This document shows, one piece after another, positions 26,196 to 34,416 of a stretch of DNA of 51,548 nucleotides. Where the stretch lies: the NCBI GenBank assembly GCA_029553165.1, contig JAKPCT010000286.1, forward strand, positions 1 through 51,548. Direction: 5' to 3'. Source of the DNA: Bacillota bacterium. GTDB lineage: Bacteria; Bacillota; UBA4882; UBA8346. Every line of letters starts with the position of its first letter. Position 1 is the first letter of the stretch. A program made the translations under genes and the position numbers. Below the pieces are notes generated by a model, which was given only the letters and a program-made list of their open reading frames with translations, had not been told where the DNA came from and ran no database searches.

Positions 26196-26813
26196 CTAAT
26201 AAAAGTAATACTCCAATAACTGTGCTAGTCCGTTTTCCGAATTTTTAACCAACTCCCAATTGGCCGCATAACAACGTTTTTGGACGCTTTGACGACTGAC
26301 ATTCAGTATATTGGCAACTTGTTGATAAGTACCATGTTTTTCTAAGATACTGATTGCTTCCCATTGAGCAGCAGTCCAATTAGCAATCAGATTATCAACC
26401 AATTCATAGATTATATTGCCGGTCAGATCAAAGATTTCACTTTCAGTAACAAATTTGGTCTTTGGTCTCTTGTCTTTTTTGATTTTATCAAGGGCATCCC
26501 GGGCTTTAAAAAAAGCATCCCCATTCATCTCCCAGGAATTATTGGCCGTTGAACCATTAGTTTCAATCTTTCCAATACCTACACCAATCCTTAACTTTAA
26601 CGGTAATGAATAAAAACGTAGTTGCCGGATAATATTGGGTAGAGTTTGTAACTGTTGACATACCGCCTGAATCTCATCACCACGATATAAGGTGAAAGGT
26701 GTCAGTAAACCTGGTGAATTGAGCGTTTGGAGTTTTTGTTTCAGTTCCTGCTCAAAATTGGGGTGTGTTGATGAATCGATTATGTCAGCAGTAATCACTG
26801 CCATGACTTTCAT
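26196..26813 (-). CDS. satD: SatD family protein
   Basis: This 205-residue protein belongs to the SatD family, named from a Streptococcus operon linked to acid tolerance. It opens MKVMAVITADIIDSS, then has LYRGDEIQAVCQ, LRIGVGIGKIE and WEMNGDAFFKARDAL. The Asp-Ile-x-x-Ser and Gly-Asp-Glu motifs recall the palm fold of class III nucleotide cyclases, a resemblance I infer rather than know. The last 60 residues contain a helix-turn-helix (YQQVANILNVSRQSVQKR). The ATG at 26811-26813 has AGGGG eight bases upstream and fits the family start. The usual partner, a DUF3307 membrane protein, is encoded downstream beyond the frameshifted gene. Confidence 0.8.
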   Translation of the reverse strand: MKVMAVITADIIDSSTHPNFEQELKQKLQTLNSPGLLTPFTLYRGDEIQAVCQQLQTLPNIIRQLRFYSLPLKLRIGVGIGKIETNGSTANNSWEMNGDAFFKARDALDKIKKDKRPKTKFVTESEIFDLTGNIIYELVDNLIANWTAAQWEAISILEKHGTYQQVANILNVSRQSVQKRCYAANWELVKNSENGLAQLLEYYFY

Positions 26814-26983
26814 TTTAAATCCCCTTTCAAATTGATTGGACCAGCAACAATCAGTTATTATCTTTAAAACGAAAATTAGTATACCACTTAAAAAATTATA
26901 ACAAATAACTACTGTAGATGAAACCAACTTTCAAAAAGAATTAAAACAGCCAGAGCAACAATTGAATTTCAAATTAAATAAAG

Positions 26984-27014
26984 CAAAAAAATCCCAAACC
27001 GGAGGTAGGGATTT
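26984..27014 (-). terminator. Terminator after the cupin gene
   Basis: On the minus strand AAATCCC (27008-27014) pairs with GGGATTT (26989-26995) and the run of T continues for four more bases. It lies 35 bases after the cupin stop, before the satD leader. Confidence 0.7.
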
Positions 27015-27049
27015 CAGACCAATTATCAGGATTGGCAAGATAGATACTA

Positions 27050-27325
27050 TCAATCACCAAATTTATAATGTTTTCTTACTTTTTGATGAACATTCCATTC
27101 ACAGGATAAGCCCGCCGGAAAAGTGACCAGATCTCCTTTACCAAAGGTAACAATATCATCTGCTGTTTTTACTGTCACTTCCCCTTCTAAAATATAACAA
27201 ACTTCTTTATCATTATAAAACCAGTCAAAATGTGAAGGCTCACATTCCCAGATCGGCCATTCGGTCACTCTTAGTTCTTCTAATTCAGCTGCCGCAGGTT
27301 TGGTAACAATTATGGTTTTCATCAT
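27050..27325 (-). CDS. Small cupin-domain protein (Cupin_3 type)
   Basis: This 91-residue protein is a single cupin barrel of the EutQ-like/DUF861 type. It has the first motif region FDWFYNDKEVCYILEGEVTV and the second motif FGKGDLVTFPAGLSCEWNVH. The opening ELEELRVTEWPIWECEPS is typical of small plant and bacterial cupins of unknown role. Metal-binding His residues of motif 1 are mostly replaced, as is common in this subgroup. AAGGA lies seven bases before the ATG. A -35 TTGACT at 27476-27481 with a poor -10 17-18 bases downstream may be its promoter, in the AT-rich gap of 167 bases. Confidence 0.85.
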   Translation of the reverse strand: MMKTIIVTKPAAAELEELRVTEWPIWECEPSHFDWFYNDKEVCYILEGEVTVKTADDIVTFGKGDLVTFPAGLSCEWNVHQKVRKHYKFGD

Positions 27326-27492
27326 TATTCATTCCTTTCTTTTTCTGATTTAACATCCATATTTCAAAGAAACCATATATATCATTATTTATTATTGTTA
27401 AATATTTATTAAAATTGTCCTTATTATTAATTATTACATATTTTTTCAAGTAATACAACATAACTTTTTAAAAAAAGTCAATAACTTTGGCG

Positions 27493-27996
27493 CTAAAGTT
27501 TTGCAATTAACTCTTTTAACTCTTGATAATATTTTAATTGTTCAGCAGCCGGCATCCGGTTTAAACCGCTTGGATTAGGGATTACAAAATCAATTATCCC
27601 TTCAATAACTGCCTGGCTCTGAACCCCCCACTGAAACTCTTTTTGCTGTGCCAAATACTGATAGACCACTTTGCCCATATAAGCTACGACCCGAGGGTGA
27701 TAATCAACAATCAACTGCTTCAAAACTAAAGCCCCTTCTTTAAGCTCTGCAGCAGTCAATTCCGCTGCTGTCGCTGTAACCCGAGGGGCAATATTAGTAA
27801 TCCCATAATCATATTCCAATAACAAACGGTCCTCGGTAGGATCAAGTTTAACTACGGTTAGTCCGGATTCATAGAGAAACTTCCAAAACCGATTCGAATG
27901 ACCGGCAAAATGATGCCCTATTTGACCACTCCTTGTCCCGGGATTAATCCCAACAAACAGAATCTTCAGATTCTTTTTGATGATATCCGGTAACAT
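27493..27996 (-). CDS. mug: Mismatch-specific uracil-DNA glycosylase (Mug)
   Basis: This 167-residue enzyme removes uracil or thymine mispaired with guanine and related lesions. The active-site motif FVGINPGTRSGQIGHHFAGH (from residue 14) carries the GINPG signature. The second motif is NPSGLNRM near 145, the DNA-wedge region of the Mug/TDG family. Length matches the family (about 165-170). It stands apart from the cupin downstream and the activase cluster upstream. AGGG ten bases before the ATG is a weak SD. Confidence 0.92.
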   Translation of the reverse strand: MLPDIIKKNLKILFVGINPGTRSGQIGHHFAGHSNRFWKFLYESGLTVVKLDPTEDRLLLEYDYGITNIAPRVTATAAELTAAELKEGALVLKQLIVDYHPRVVAYMGKVVYQYLAQQKEFQWGVQSQAVIEGIIDFVIPNPSGLNRMPAAEQLKYYQELKELIAKL

Positions 27997-28021
27997 AATG
28001 ACTCATCCCTAACTGAATAAT

Positions 28022-29014
28022 TTACCCTACCTGACTCGCTTGATTAAGTGTAAGTGTTTCAATGCGTTGACTCCACTTGCCGCATTTATCTCCCAAACAG
28101 GCAATTAATTGATTATCCTGACGCAGTTCAACCACTTCACATAGATTGGCGCAGCCTTCACAATCAAAACTGGAAGTTGAAATCGTGGAATTGATTAAGT
28201 CAAATCCTTTAAACCTGGTTTCACGTTTGGTAGCTAACATCTCGTCTCTCACTAACAATGCAACTCCCAGTGCTCCCATTACATCATAATGTTCGGGAAT
28301 GATCAGCGGTTCGCCAAGGACCTCTTCAAATGCCAATCGAATCCCTTTATTAGCAGCTACTCCGCCTTGAAAAATAATTGGTCCTTTCAGTTCCCGGCCT
28401 TTAGCAAGATTGTTTAAGAAATTTCTTACCAAGGCGTGACATAAACCGGCTAAAATATCTTCAATCCGGTGCCCCATCTGTTGTTTATGGATCATGTCCG
28501 ATTCGGCAAAGACCGCACACCGTCCTGCGATCCGGACCGGATGCTTACCCTCGGCGGCCCGAACTCCCAGCTCAGCAATCCCCATGTTGAGCCGGGCTGC
28601 TTGTTGGTCCAAAAATGAACCGGTACCGGCAGCACAGACGGTATTCATTGCAAAATCACTGACAATTCCATCCCGGATCAAAATCAACTTCGAATCTTGC
28701 CCACCAATTTCAATGATGGTCCTGACTTCCGGTTCTAAATTCAGACAAGCGATTGCATGAGCAGTAATCTCATTCTTAATCAAGTCGGCACCCAATAAAC
28801 TACCGATCAGTTGCCTTCCCGATCCCGTAGTCCCTACCCCGGCAATCTCAAAGTCCTTCAATTTTTTGCTGATCTGTAATAATCCCCGTTGAACTGAGCC
28901 AACCGGATTGCCTTGAGAGCGGATGTAGAGTTTTTCGACTATTTTTCCCTGCTGATTAATCAGAACAACATTAGTACTTACCGAACCAACATCAATTCCC
29001 AGAAATAACTTCAA
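28022..29014 (-). CDS. Acyl-CoA dehydratase activase (HgdC/BadF family)
   Basis: This 330-residue ASKHA-fold ATPase opens MKLFLGIDVGSVSTNVVLI. Two cluster-ligand cysteines lie in NTVCAAGTGSFLDQQ and AGRCAVFAES, which in HgdC hold one 4Fe-4S cluster between two subunits. It uses ATP to push an electron into a dehydratase partner. Its C-terminal 60 residues add FDCEGCANLCEV and CLGDKCGKW, extra cysteines for another metal site. The start is TTG at 29012-29014 with GGAGG eight bases upstream; an earlier in-frame start would overlap the next gene by 122 bases and add unlike residues. It follows two dehydratase-like genes in one operon. Substrate unknown. Confidence 0.85.
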   Translation of the reverse strand: MKLFLGIDVGSVSTNVVLINQQGKIVEKLYIRSQGNPVGSVQRGLLQISKKLKDFEIAGVGTTGSGRQLIGSLLGADLIKNEITAHAIACLNLEPEVRTIIEIGGQDSKLILIRDGIVSDFAMNTVCAAGTGSFLDQQAARLNMGIAELGVRAAEGKHPVRIAGRCAVFAESDMIHKQQMGHRIEDILAGLCHALVRNFLNNLAKGRELKGPIIFQGGVAANKGIRLAFEEVLGEPLIIPEHYDVMGALGVALLVRDEMLATKRETRFKGFDLINSTISTSSFDCEGCANLCEVVELRQDNQLIACLGDKCGKWSQRIETLTLNQASQVG

Positions 29015-30116
29015 GTTTTCTTCCTCCAACTCGTCTATTTTTACGATGTGCCAGTAAATCCACAAAAGCTTCCAGTCTGGTTTTAACTCCCGCTTCCGCT
29101 GAATGTTCATCAATAATAATTGACAGGACCGGGATATTTAATTCCTTAGTTATATTAGGTAAAGTCTGCATGGCAACAATCTCCGGCATACACGTAAACG
29201 GTGCCAGCTGAATCACACCATCATAACGGTTGACGCCGGCAGCAACTGTATGCGCAACTGTCTCGATACCATGACCACCGACAAAACTTTGTAAATACGG
29301 TTTAGCTAATAAATGTGAAGCTTTATTCCAATTAGGTTTAAAGATGCTTAACACTAATTGATCCCGAACCCAATCAGTAAAATAGATCGTCCGCTCAACA
29401 ATTACACCCATTTCACCAAGTAATCGCTCAATCTGGAAATTAACCCGGGATTCAAGCACCAGATAGATCTCTCCTAAAAGCACAATTCGTAATCTTGGAA
29501 GATGTTGATCCTTCAATGGAATATTTTGAAGTTCGTTAATAAAGTCATCAGCAAGTCGTTTAATTGCCACTTTCGTATCAACAGCATCAAGCAAATGATA
29601 AAATTTAGCCTGAATTGCCGAAGTAGTCCCGGACACCTTTTCCTGCGGACGAATTTGAGCCACTAACCGGTCAAATTTGTCAATAGCCTCTGCCTTCAGC
29701 CAGGCTAAATGAATTGCCCGTTTAAAATCGGCCAAACGGTGCCGCGGAAAGAAATGCTTAATCTTCGTCCACAGCTCAAGGGGGTGCGTTTTGGGAGCTT
29801 CAAAGACCAAAAACTCAACGTTGTAACCAGCATCAGCCAAAATCTCCCGTTGCACTTCTCCGTAATAGCCAAAACGGCAGGGCCCAACCCCACCAGCCAT
29901 CAGGATCACTTCCGCTCCGGCCTCAATTGCTTCAATATAGTTACCTAAATTGACTTTCAAAGGAAAACAGGCAAATTCGGGAGCGATTTTGGTCCCTAAA
30001 GTAATCGTCCGGGCTGATATTGGAGGGGGAATAACCGGTTCTACCCCCAATTCGCTTAATAATGTTTTAAAAGGTATATGCGAATTTCCGATATGAGGAA
30101 AGGTAACTTTTAACAT
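28992..30116 (-). CDS. 2-hydroxyacyl-CoA dehydratase-like protein (activase-associated)
   Basis: This 374-residue protein is of the HgdB-like family that accompanies activases (COG3580/COG3581 type). It starts KVTFPHIGNSHIPFKTLLSE, then has APEFACFPLKVNLGNYIEAIEAGAE, MAGGVGPCRFGYYGEVQ and, near the end, IQLAPFTCMPEIVA and DEHSAEAGVKTRLEAF. Conserved cysteines (FACFP, GPCRFG, FTCMP) are candidate 4Fe-4S ligands. It overlaps the activase start by 23 bases and the upstream paralogue stop by seven. The reaction is not known; members are not proven dehydratases and resemble double-cubane cluster proteins. Confidence 0.8.
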   Translation of the reverse strand: MLKVTFPHIGNSHIPFKTLLSELGVEPVIPPPISARTITLGTKIAPEFACFPLKVNLGNYIEAIEAGAEVILMAGGVGPCRFGYYGEVQREILADAGYNVEFLVFEAPKTHPLELWTKIKHFFPRHRLADFKRAIHLAWLKAEAIDKFDRLVAQIRPQEKVSGTTSAIQAKFYHLLDAVDTKVAIKRLADDFINELQNIPLKDQHLPRLRIVLLGEIYLVLESRVNFQIERLLGEMGVIVERTIYFTDWVRDQLVLSIFKPNWNKASHLLAKPYLQSFVGGHGIETVAHTVAAGVNRYDGVIQLAPFTCMPEIVAMQTLPNITKELNIPVLSIIIDEHSAEAGVKTRLEAFVDLLAHRKNRRVGGRKLEVISGN

Positions 30117-31024
30117 ACTTTACTCCGATACCTGATAAGATCCAAAAATGCTTCCAATCTGGTTATGACACCGGCCTCACCACTATGTTCTTCATAAGAT
30201 AGCTTCAAAAGTGGTTTTCCTGCCTGTTTAATTCGCCGCTCCAACAGGTCACCGACAATTGCTTCCGGACCGCAGGCAAAAGGCATTACCTGAATAAATC
30301 CGTCAATTTGAGTTTCTGCTCCATGAAGCATCCATTCCAACGCATCAAACTGGTACCGTCCGACTGTCCAAAACAGTTCTTTTTCTAACTTACCGGCACC
30401 AATCCCCCGGCAAGATTCAGGTAACATCTCCGGTGTAATAATATTGACATTGTTTTCCGTCAAGCGCTTCAACAAATTAAGATTAAAGCAGGAATCATAT
30501 ACACAATACGGATGTCCTAAGATCCCAATCGTTAATTGATGGTGCGTACGGTCCTTTGACAGATTGTTGAGGCATTTTAAGGCCGGATTTAGTCCTGTGA
30601 CTTTTGATTTTTGATTCTTAATTTTAATTCCAAGCTGCCCGGCAGCTGTTTGCATTGCTTTAAACTGATCAACTTGCTTGGGTCCGACTTTGACAATTAA
30701 TAATTGATCAACCAATTCAGGTAAGGTATGCCTCACAACATCAGGCAACCCCATAAACTTGGGACAGATATAAGCATTAGGTTCAACTTTGATTAGATGC
30801 GGGATCATGATCCGGTCCACCCGTTTCGCCAACTTAATAACATGTCCCAAAAATATTTTAACCGGCAGACAGAGTTCGTCTAAGGCCACTTTAGCTCCAT
30901 CCTCAATAGTGGAACGATCAGTCGGTCCAGAGACCACAACCTCGACACCACAATCCCGCCAGAATGATTCCCATTCATGACCATACCAATAATAGAGTAA
31001 TGCTCTTGGAATACCGATTTTCAT
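30110..31024 (-). CDS. DUF2229-type activase-associated protein
   Basis: This 304-residue protein opens MKIGIPRALLYYWYGHEWESFW and has LDELCLPVKIFLGHVI, MIPHLIKVEPNAYICPKFMGLPDVV and the late MPFACGPEAIVGDLLERR and LSYEEHSGEAGVITRLEAF. These are hallmarks of the DUF2229 family. The cysteines in ELCLP, YICPKF and FACGPE parallel those of its neighbour, so it is a paralogue and likely cluster-binding. It is the first gene of the three-gene run ending with the activase. In other genomes the three parts are fused into one large protein. AGGAG lies six bases before the ATG. Confidence 0.8.
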   Translation of the reverse strand: MKIGIPRALLYYWYGHEWESFWRDCGVEVVVSGPTDRSTIEDGAKVALDELCLPVKIFLGHVIKLAKRVDRIMIPHLIKVEPNAYICPKFMGLPDVVRHTLPELVDQLLIVKVGPKQVDQFKAMQTAAGQLGIKIKNQKSKVTGLNPALKCLNNLSKDRTHHQLTIGILGHPYCVYDSCFNLNLLKRLTENNVNIITPEMLPESCRGIGAGKLEKELFWTVGRYQFDALEWMLHGAETQIDGFIQVMPFACGPEAIVGDLLERRIKQAGKPLLKLSYEEHSGEAGVITRLEAFLDLIRYRSKVC

Positions 31025-31145
31025 AGACTACTCCTGTCTTTATTTGAAACTATTCCTTATTAATAATTCTTATTTCTACCACAGTTTCCTGCTTTTTATG
31101 TTAAAGTATTAATGTTAACAACTGGTTACTGTTTTCAATCGGGAT

Positions 31146-31706
31146 TCAATGGAGGTTGCTTCGTTTTAAAATCTCATTAACTGCCATTGTCGTAATTTTA
31201 GCTCCGTCTTCAACCAGGTCCGCATCGTTCATCTTTCCTAAGTCACCTACCCCGACAATGATCGGTATCTTCAACCGGTTGAGGATGTCAACAGTGTCAC
31301 CGTTGATTATATGATTATTGGGGAGTGGATCACCGTCTTTATTTACTGACGCGTCGATAATCTGTCCGTCTCTGGTGACCGAGAGATTCACCGGGACACC
31401 CTCAACATCACTGGTATTGGAAGCTACTGCTACCGCGCCAATTATTTCGATATCCGGATCTTGCACTAATTCTTCCAACGCACGTTCCCCATAACCGGTA
31501 TCTTTCGATCCGCAGTCATCAACCATCACCAACACAGGATCATGGGGGGCTGACTTTACCGCTTGCGCGATCTCCTCACCAGAAACTGCGGTTGGATTTC
31601 CTGCTGATAAAGATATTGCTCGGCCACCAACATTTTTGGCAACCTGTTCCACTACTTGTTTGGCAACCCGATCTCCGTCAGTAAGTACAATAACTTTCCT
31701 ACTCAT
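31146..31706 (-). CDS. spoVAE: Stage V sporulation protein AE (SpoVAEa type)
   Basis: This 186-residue soluble protein matches the SpoVAE family (AE1, PF14097). It starts MSRKVIVLTDGDRVAKQVVEQVA, followed by GGRAISLSAGNPT, MVDDCGSKDTGYGE and GVGDLGKMNDADLVEDGA near the end. In Bacillus it is a spore germination and dipicolinate-channel associated protein on the spore inner membrane. It is the last gene of the DUF1614-spoIIP-DUF3189-DUF3189 operon. The ATG at 31704-31706 has AAAGGAG seven bases upstream and overlaps the preceding stop by eight bases. The other spoVA genes are not in the window. Confidence 0.9.
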   Translation of the reverse strand: MSRKVIVLTDGDRVAKQVVEQVAKNVGGRAISLSAGNPTAVSGEEIAQAVKSAPHDPVLVMVDDCGSKDTGYGERALEELVQDPDIEIIGAVAVASNTSDVEGVPVNLSVTRDGQIIDASVNKDGDPLPNNHIINGDTVDILNRLKIPIIVGVGDLGKMNDADLVEDGAKITTMAVNEILKRSNLH

Positions 31707-32157
31707 TGCTCCACTCCTTTGCCTTTTTAACGACATCAGTTAAGCGAAAATAACACCCTTGGATACCTTTAGCAGCAAGGACTCTTCCAATCGAAACCAG
31801 TCCTAACCGTCCTGACAAAAATCCCCCCAGTTTAGTCAACCAATTAATCTCTGACAGCGTGTCAAAAAACTTCCATTCAACTGTAGGAACTGCAAGTTGC
31901 TCTAAAAGATGGTAAATTGTTTGCAGGCCAATCTCCCGGTCTTTCCCCAATCCAATTACATAAACATCATTTCCGTTGTCATCTTTTCCTAAAAAATAGG
32001 GAATACCGGCATCCTTTAAACTCCTCCGGTCAAACTCGTTAACCGTAACGATCTCTGCAACCGTTGGGATTTGACCCTCCGGTAAACGTCTTAAATGAAT
32101 ATTTGCTGCAATTACTGAAGAATGTGATCCTGCAAAACAGAAGTAAAATATCTTCAT
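31699..32157 (-). CDS. DUF3189 protein (second copy)
   Basis: This 152-residue protein opens MKIFYFCFAGSHSSVIAANIHL, the DUF3189 pattern. It continues with FDRRSLKDAGIPYFLGKDDNGNDVYVIGLGKD. The motif Cys-x3-Ser/Ala-His-x-Ser at residues 7-13 and the conserved C-terminal LGLVSIGRVLAAKGI are shared with the gene upstream, so the two are tandem paralogues. It overlaps the first copy by four bases. The family is confined mainly to spore-forming Firmicutes and has no known activity. The Cys-His-Ser cluster followed by a helix is suggestive of a nucleotide or phosphate loop, which is only inference. Confidence 0.85.
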   Translation of the reverse strand: MKIFYFCFAGSHSSVIAANIHLRRLPEGQIPTVAEIVTVNEFDRRSLKDAGIPYFLGKDDNGNDVYVIGLGKDREIGLQTIYHLLEQLAVPTVEWKFFDTLSEINWLTKLGGFLSGRLGLVSIGRVLAAKGIQGCYFRLTDVVKKAKEWSNE

Positions 32158-32621
32158 TTTGACCTTTTTTCAAGAAAATCAAGCGTTTTTTTGACCTTTT
32201 TAACAAGACTGGTAAAGGATAAGAGCGTCCCGATGGTAACCAACGGTCTTCCGATCGTTACTAAGCCCATTGCCCGGGATGAAAAACCGCCGGTAATCAT
32301 CAGCGGATTATATAACTGTACACAATCCACAAAGAGATAATCATCAGGATTAACACCGTTTATCTTTGAGAATTCTTTGATGATATTGATTGCAATCTGT
32401 GCTGAGTTACGACGACCCAGGATAAAGATCTCGTTATTTAAGTGATCATCTCCGACTTTTATCAGTCTGCCATGTTCCAGGTTGGTTATTTGATCAAAAT
32501 AAGGTACTTTTTTAAAATCACGCAGTGAAGGCAACCGATCGATGGCTAAAATCCCTAAATGAATTGCAGCAGCTGTTGGTGAAGCATGCGCTCCACCAAA
32601 ACAGTGGTAAACTACTTTCAA
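32154..32621 (-). CDS. DUF3189 protein (first copy)
   Basis: This 155-residue protein opens MKVVYHCFGGAHASPTAAAIHLG, and has RNSAQIAINIIKEFSKINGV in the middle and MGLVTIGRPLVTIG near the end, all DUF3189-like. It shares the Cys-x4-His-x-Ser motif at residues 7-14 with its neighbour. Its stop overlaps the next start by four bases and its start overlaps the spoIIP stop by four, so all are coupled. Sequence shows no signal peptide or membrane helix. The context with SpoIIP and SpoVAE implies sporulation use, but the biochemical role is unknown. Confidence 0.85.
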   Translation of the reverse strand: MKVVYHCFGGAHASPTAAAIHLGILAIDRLPSLRDFKKVPYFDQITNLEHGRLIKVGDDHLNNEIFILGRRNSAQIAINIIKEFSKINGVNPDDYLFVDCVQLYNPLMITGGFSSRAMGLVTIGRPLVTIGTLLSFTSLVKKVKKTLDFLEKRSK

Positions 32622-33733
32622 GGAGACTCCTGATTCTGATCCTGATTGTTGTCGGGTGCTTCTTCTTTTGATTCTACATTTTCACCAACAGCTCCGGTAA
32701 ACTCTTTGGACAGGTCCTTCAACCCGCCGCGGTTAATGAGGATAAATAGGCCTACTCCGGCAATTAACGCCGCAATGATCCAGAATAAACTCCTCCAACC
32801 GCCCCGGTTGGCAATCCCATTGCCGGCATTTCCTTGCACAATTTCACTGGCAGCAGCAGCAAAATATTCAGCTGCCCGTTGCGCCGACTCTTTATGATTG
32901 GTATTGGTACCAAATTCTATTAACATTAACCGCGGGGTTAAATCTTGATTATACTTTCCTTTACCATAAAAAATCCCTTTGACAAAACCGGGATGCTTCC
33001 GGTTAACCACACGCATAATTTGTTTGGCAAAATCATTGGTCGCATTAAAATTTGGATTTTCACGACCGACAACCAATTGGAGCTTGGTTACTCCCTTACC
33101 GTTTATTTCATGGGCATACTCTTCCCGGGGGACAGCATCACGGTGAATATCCAAGATAATTGAAGGCCGTTGCCTTAAAAGTTGCATTGCCGTCCGCCGT
33201 GAACGCTCATAAGCCATTGCATCATGCGGTTCATGAGAAACCCTTGAATAGATTACCGGAACACCATTCTGTTGAAGTGATTGTTTTAGTTCCTCTCCGA
33301 CATCATGGATCCCACCCTTGCCTCTGATACTGGAAGTCCCGTCGGTCGGTGCATAAGATTCATCAGAATGAGTATGATAAATGGCTACTGACCCTTTTTT
33401 ATTGGTCCTTGCTTCAAATAGATTCAAATTCCAAATTTGCAATGTTGTTGTTTTTAATTTGGAGAAGAATCCTTCGGCTTTTCGTTCCTCTTTAACCAGC
33501 TTAACGAAAGCCCGCTCGCCATCTATCTGGTAAACCTCATATAGTCGGTTATTGCTGTTTAAATACCGATCACCAATCTCAATCTGACGTGCTGTTCGAC
33601 AGATCACCTCACCTTGCTTGGTAACCATCGTCATAAATTTACCATCCAATTCAACCTCGGCAACTGCTGACGCAGTCAGTGAAAACAATAAAACCAGACA
33701 ACAAACGGCAGATAACAGCCGACGTCGATCCAT
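32618..33733 (-). CDS. spoIIP: Stage II sporulation protein P (SpoIIP), amidase/endopeptidase
   Basis: This 371-residue protein has a signal sequence (SAVCCLVLLFSLTASAVA, residues 8-25) and an extracellular SpoIIP domain with the catalytic-type motif IYHTHSDESYAP (His120, His122, Glu125). Later motifs are IILDIHRDAVP and LMLIEFGTNTNHKESAQRAAEYF. A second hydrophobic helix (SLFWIIAALIAGVGLFILIN) lies near residue 313-332. The acidic C-terminal tail ends with a stretch rich in Asn, Gln and Asp. SpoIIP trims peptidoglycan during forespore engulfment. It is the second gene of the operon, two bases after DUF1614, and the SD-hiding hairpin before DUF1614 would affect it through coupling. Confidence 0.92.
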   Translation of the reverse strand: MDRRRLLSAVCCLVLLFSLTASAVAEVELDGKFMTMVTKQGEVICRTARQIEIGDRYLNSNNRLYEVYQIDGERAFVKLVKEERKAEGFFSKLKTTTLQIWNLNLFEARTNKKGSVAIYHTHSDESYAPTDGTSSIRGKGGIHDVGEELKQSLQQNGVPVIYSRVSHEPHDAMAYERSRRTAMQLLRQRPSIILDIHRDAVPREEYAHEINGKGVTKLQLVVGRENPNFNATNDFAKQIMRVVNRKHPGFVKGIFYGKGKYNQDLTPRLMLIEFGTNTNHKESAQRAAEYFAAAASEIVQGNAGNGIANRGGWRSLFWIIAALIAGVGLFILINRGGLKDLSKEFTGAVGENVESKEEAPDNNQDQNQESP

Positions 33734-33735
33734 TG

Positions 33736-34416
33736 TTACTCCTCCTTTCTCTCTTCAGTTCCTTCAGGATGATCCAGGGCATTAACCAACTCTTTGGACT
33801 TGCCTTTTTCTGATGGCCCTCCCTGAAGCGCCTCTAAACTTTCACCTAAAACTTCAGTAATTAATACCGCTAACACTCCGGCAACAACTATGGTATCAAA
33901 AGCACCTGCGCCACCGATCATTGTAGGTGCATTCAAATATCTAACCCCCGACTCCACAACATGAACCAGATCCATAAATAAGACGCCTAATGTCGCGATA
34001 ATATAGGCAAGCCGCCGGGAACGACCGATTACATAAGCAATAACGGCCGCGATGATCGCCCAGAGGTATTGCGGATCAATAAAGCCCTGGTCAACATCGA
34101 AGCGATAGAGTTTCGTTACTGCATATAAAACCCCGGCAGTTAATACAATCCCTAGAATCGAATGCCAGACTTCTTTACGCGAACCGGCTTTAACCAGGAC
34201 ATAAATTGCCAAGCCAATCGGGACTAATGCCCCGCCAACATTCAAAGAAACACTGGGATCACGCATGATCGGGATATCGACAAAACTACCCGCAACCATA
34301 GCCGCGATAACAAGTAATCCTCCCCGATCACTTAAATACAACTGGTCCAGCACTCGCTGCGCCAGACCTAAAAATATCAAGATACTCACTATTACCAGCA
34401 ACACTACACCAATCAT
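33736..34416 (-). CDS. DUF1614 membrane protein
   Basis: This 226-residue protein has about seven hydrophobic segments and the DUF1614 motifs: LSDRGGLLVIAAMVAGSFVDIPIM and NVGGALVPIGLAIYV early, then PTMIGGAGAFDTIVVAGVLAVLITE at about 168-192. The C-terminal 30 residues are hydrophilic. DUF1614 is found chiefly in archaea and thermophilic or sporulating Firmicutes and has no known function. The motif GGAGAFDT resembles a membrane-embedded acidic site, which is inference. It is the first gene of the sporulation operon. GGAGG lies eight bases before the ATG, but inside a leader hairpin (34422-34499). Confidence 0.85.
   Translation of the reverse strand: MIGVVLLVIVSILIFLGLAQRVLDQLYLSDRGGLLVIAAMVAGSFVDIPIMRDPSVSLNVGGALVPIGLAIYVLVKAGSRKEVWHSILGIVLTAGVLYAVTKLYRFDVDQGFIDPQYLWAIIAAVIAYVIGRSRRLAYIIATLGVLFMDLVHVVESGVRYLNAPTMIGGAGAFDTIVVAGVLAVLITEVLGESLEALQGGPSEKGKSKELVNALDHPEGTEERKEE

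Noticed and set aside
27483-27500. AACTTT/AAAGTT hairpin at the mug stop codon as a terminator
   Set aside because: It overlaps the coding end, has a six-pair AT-rich stem and no immediate T run on the minus strand.
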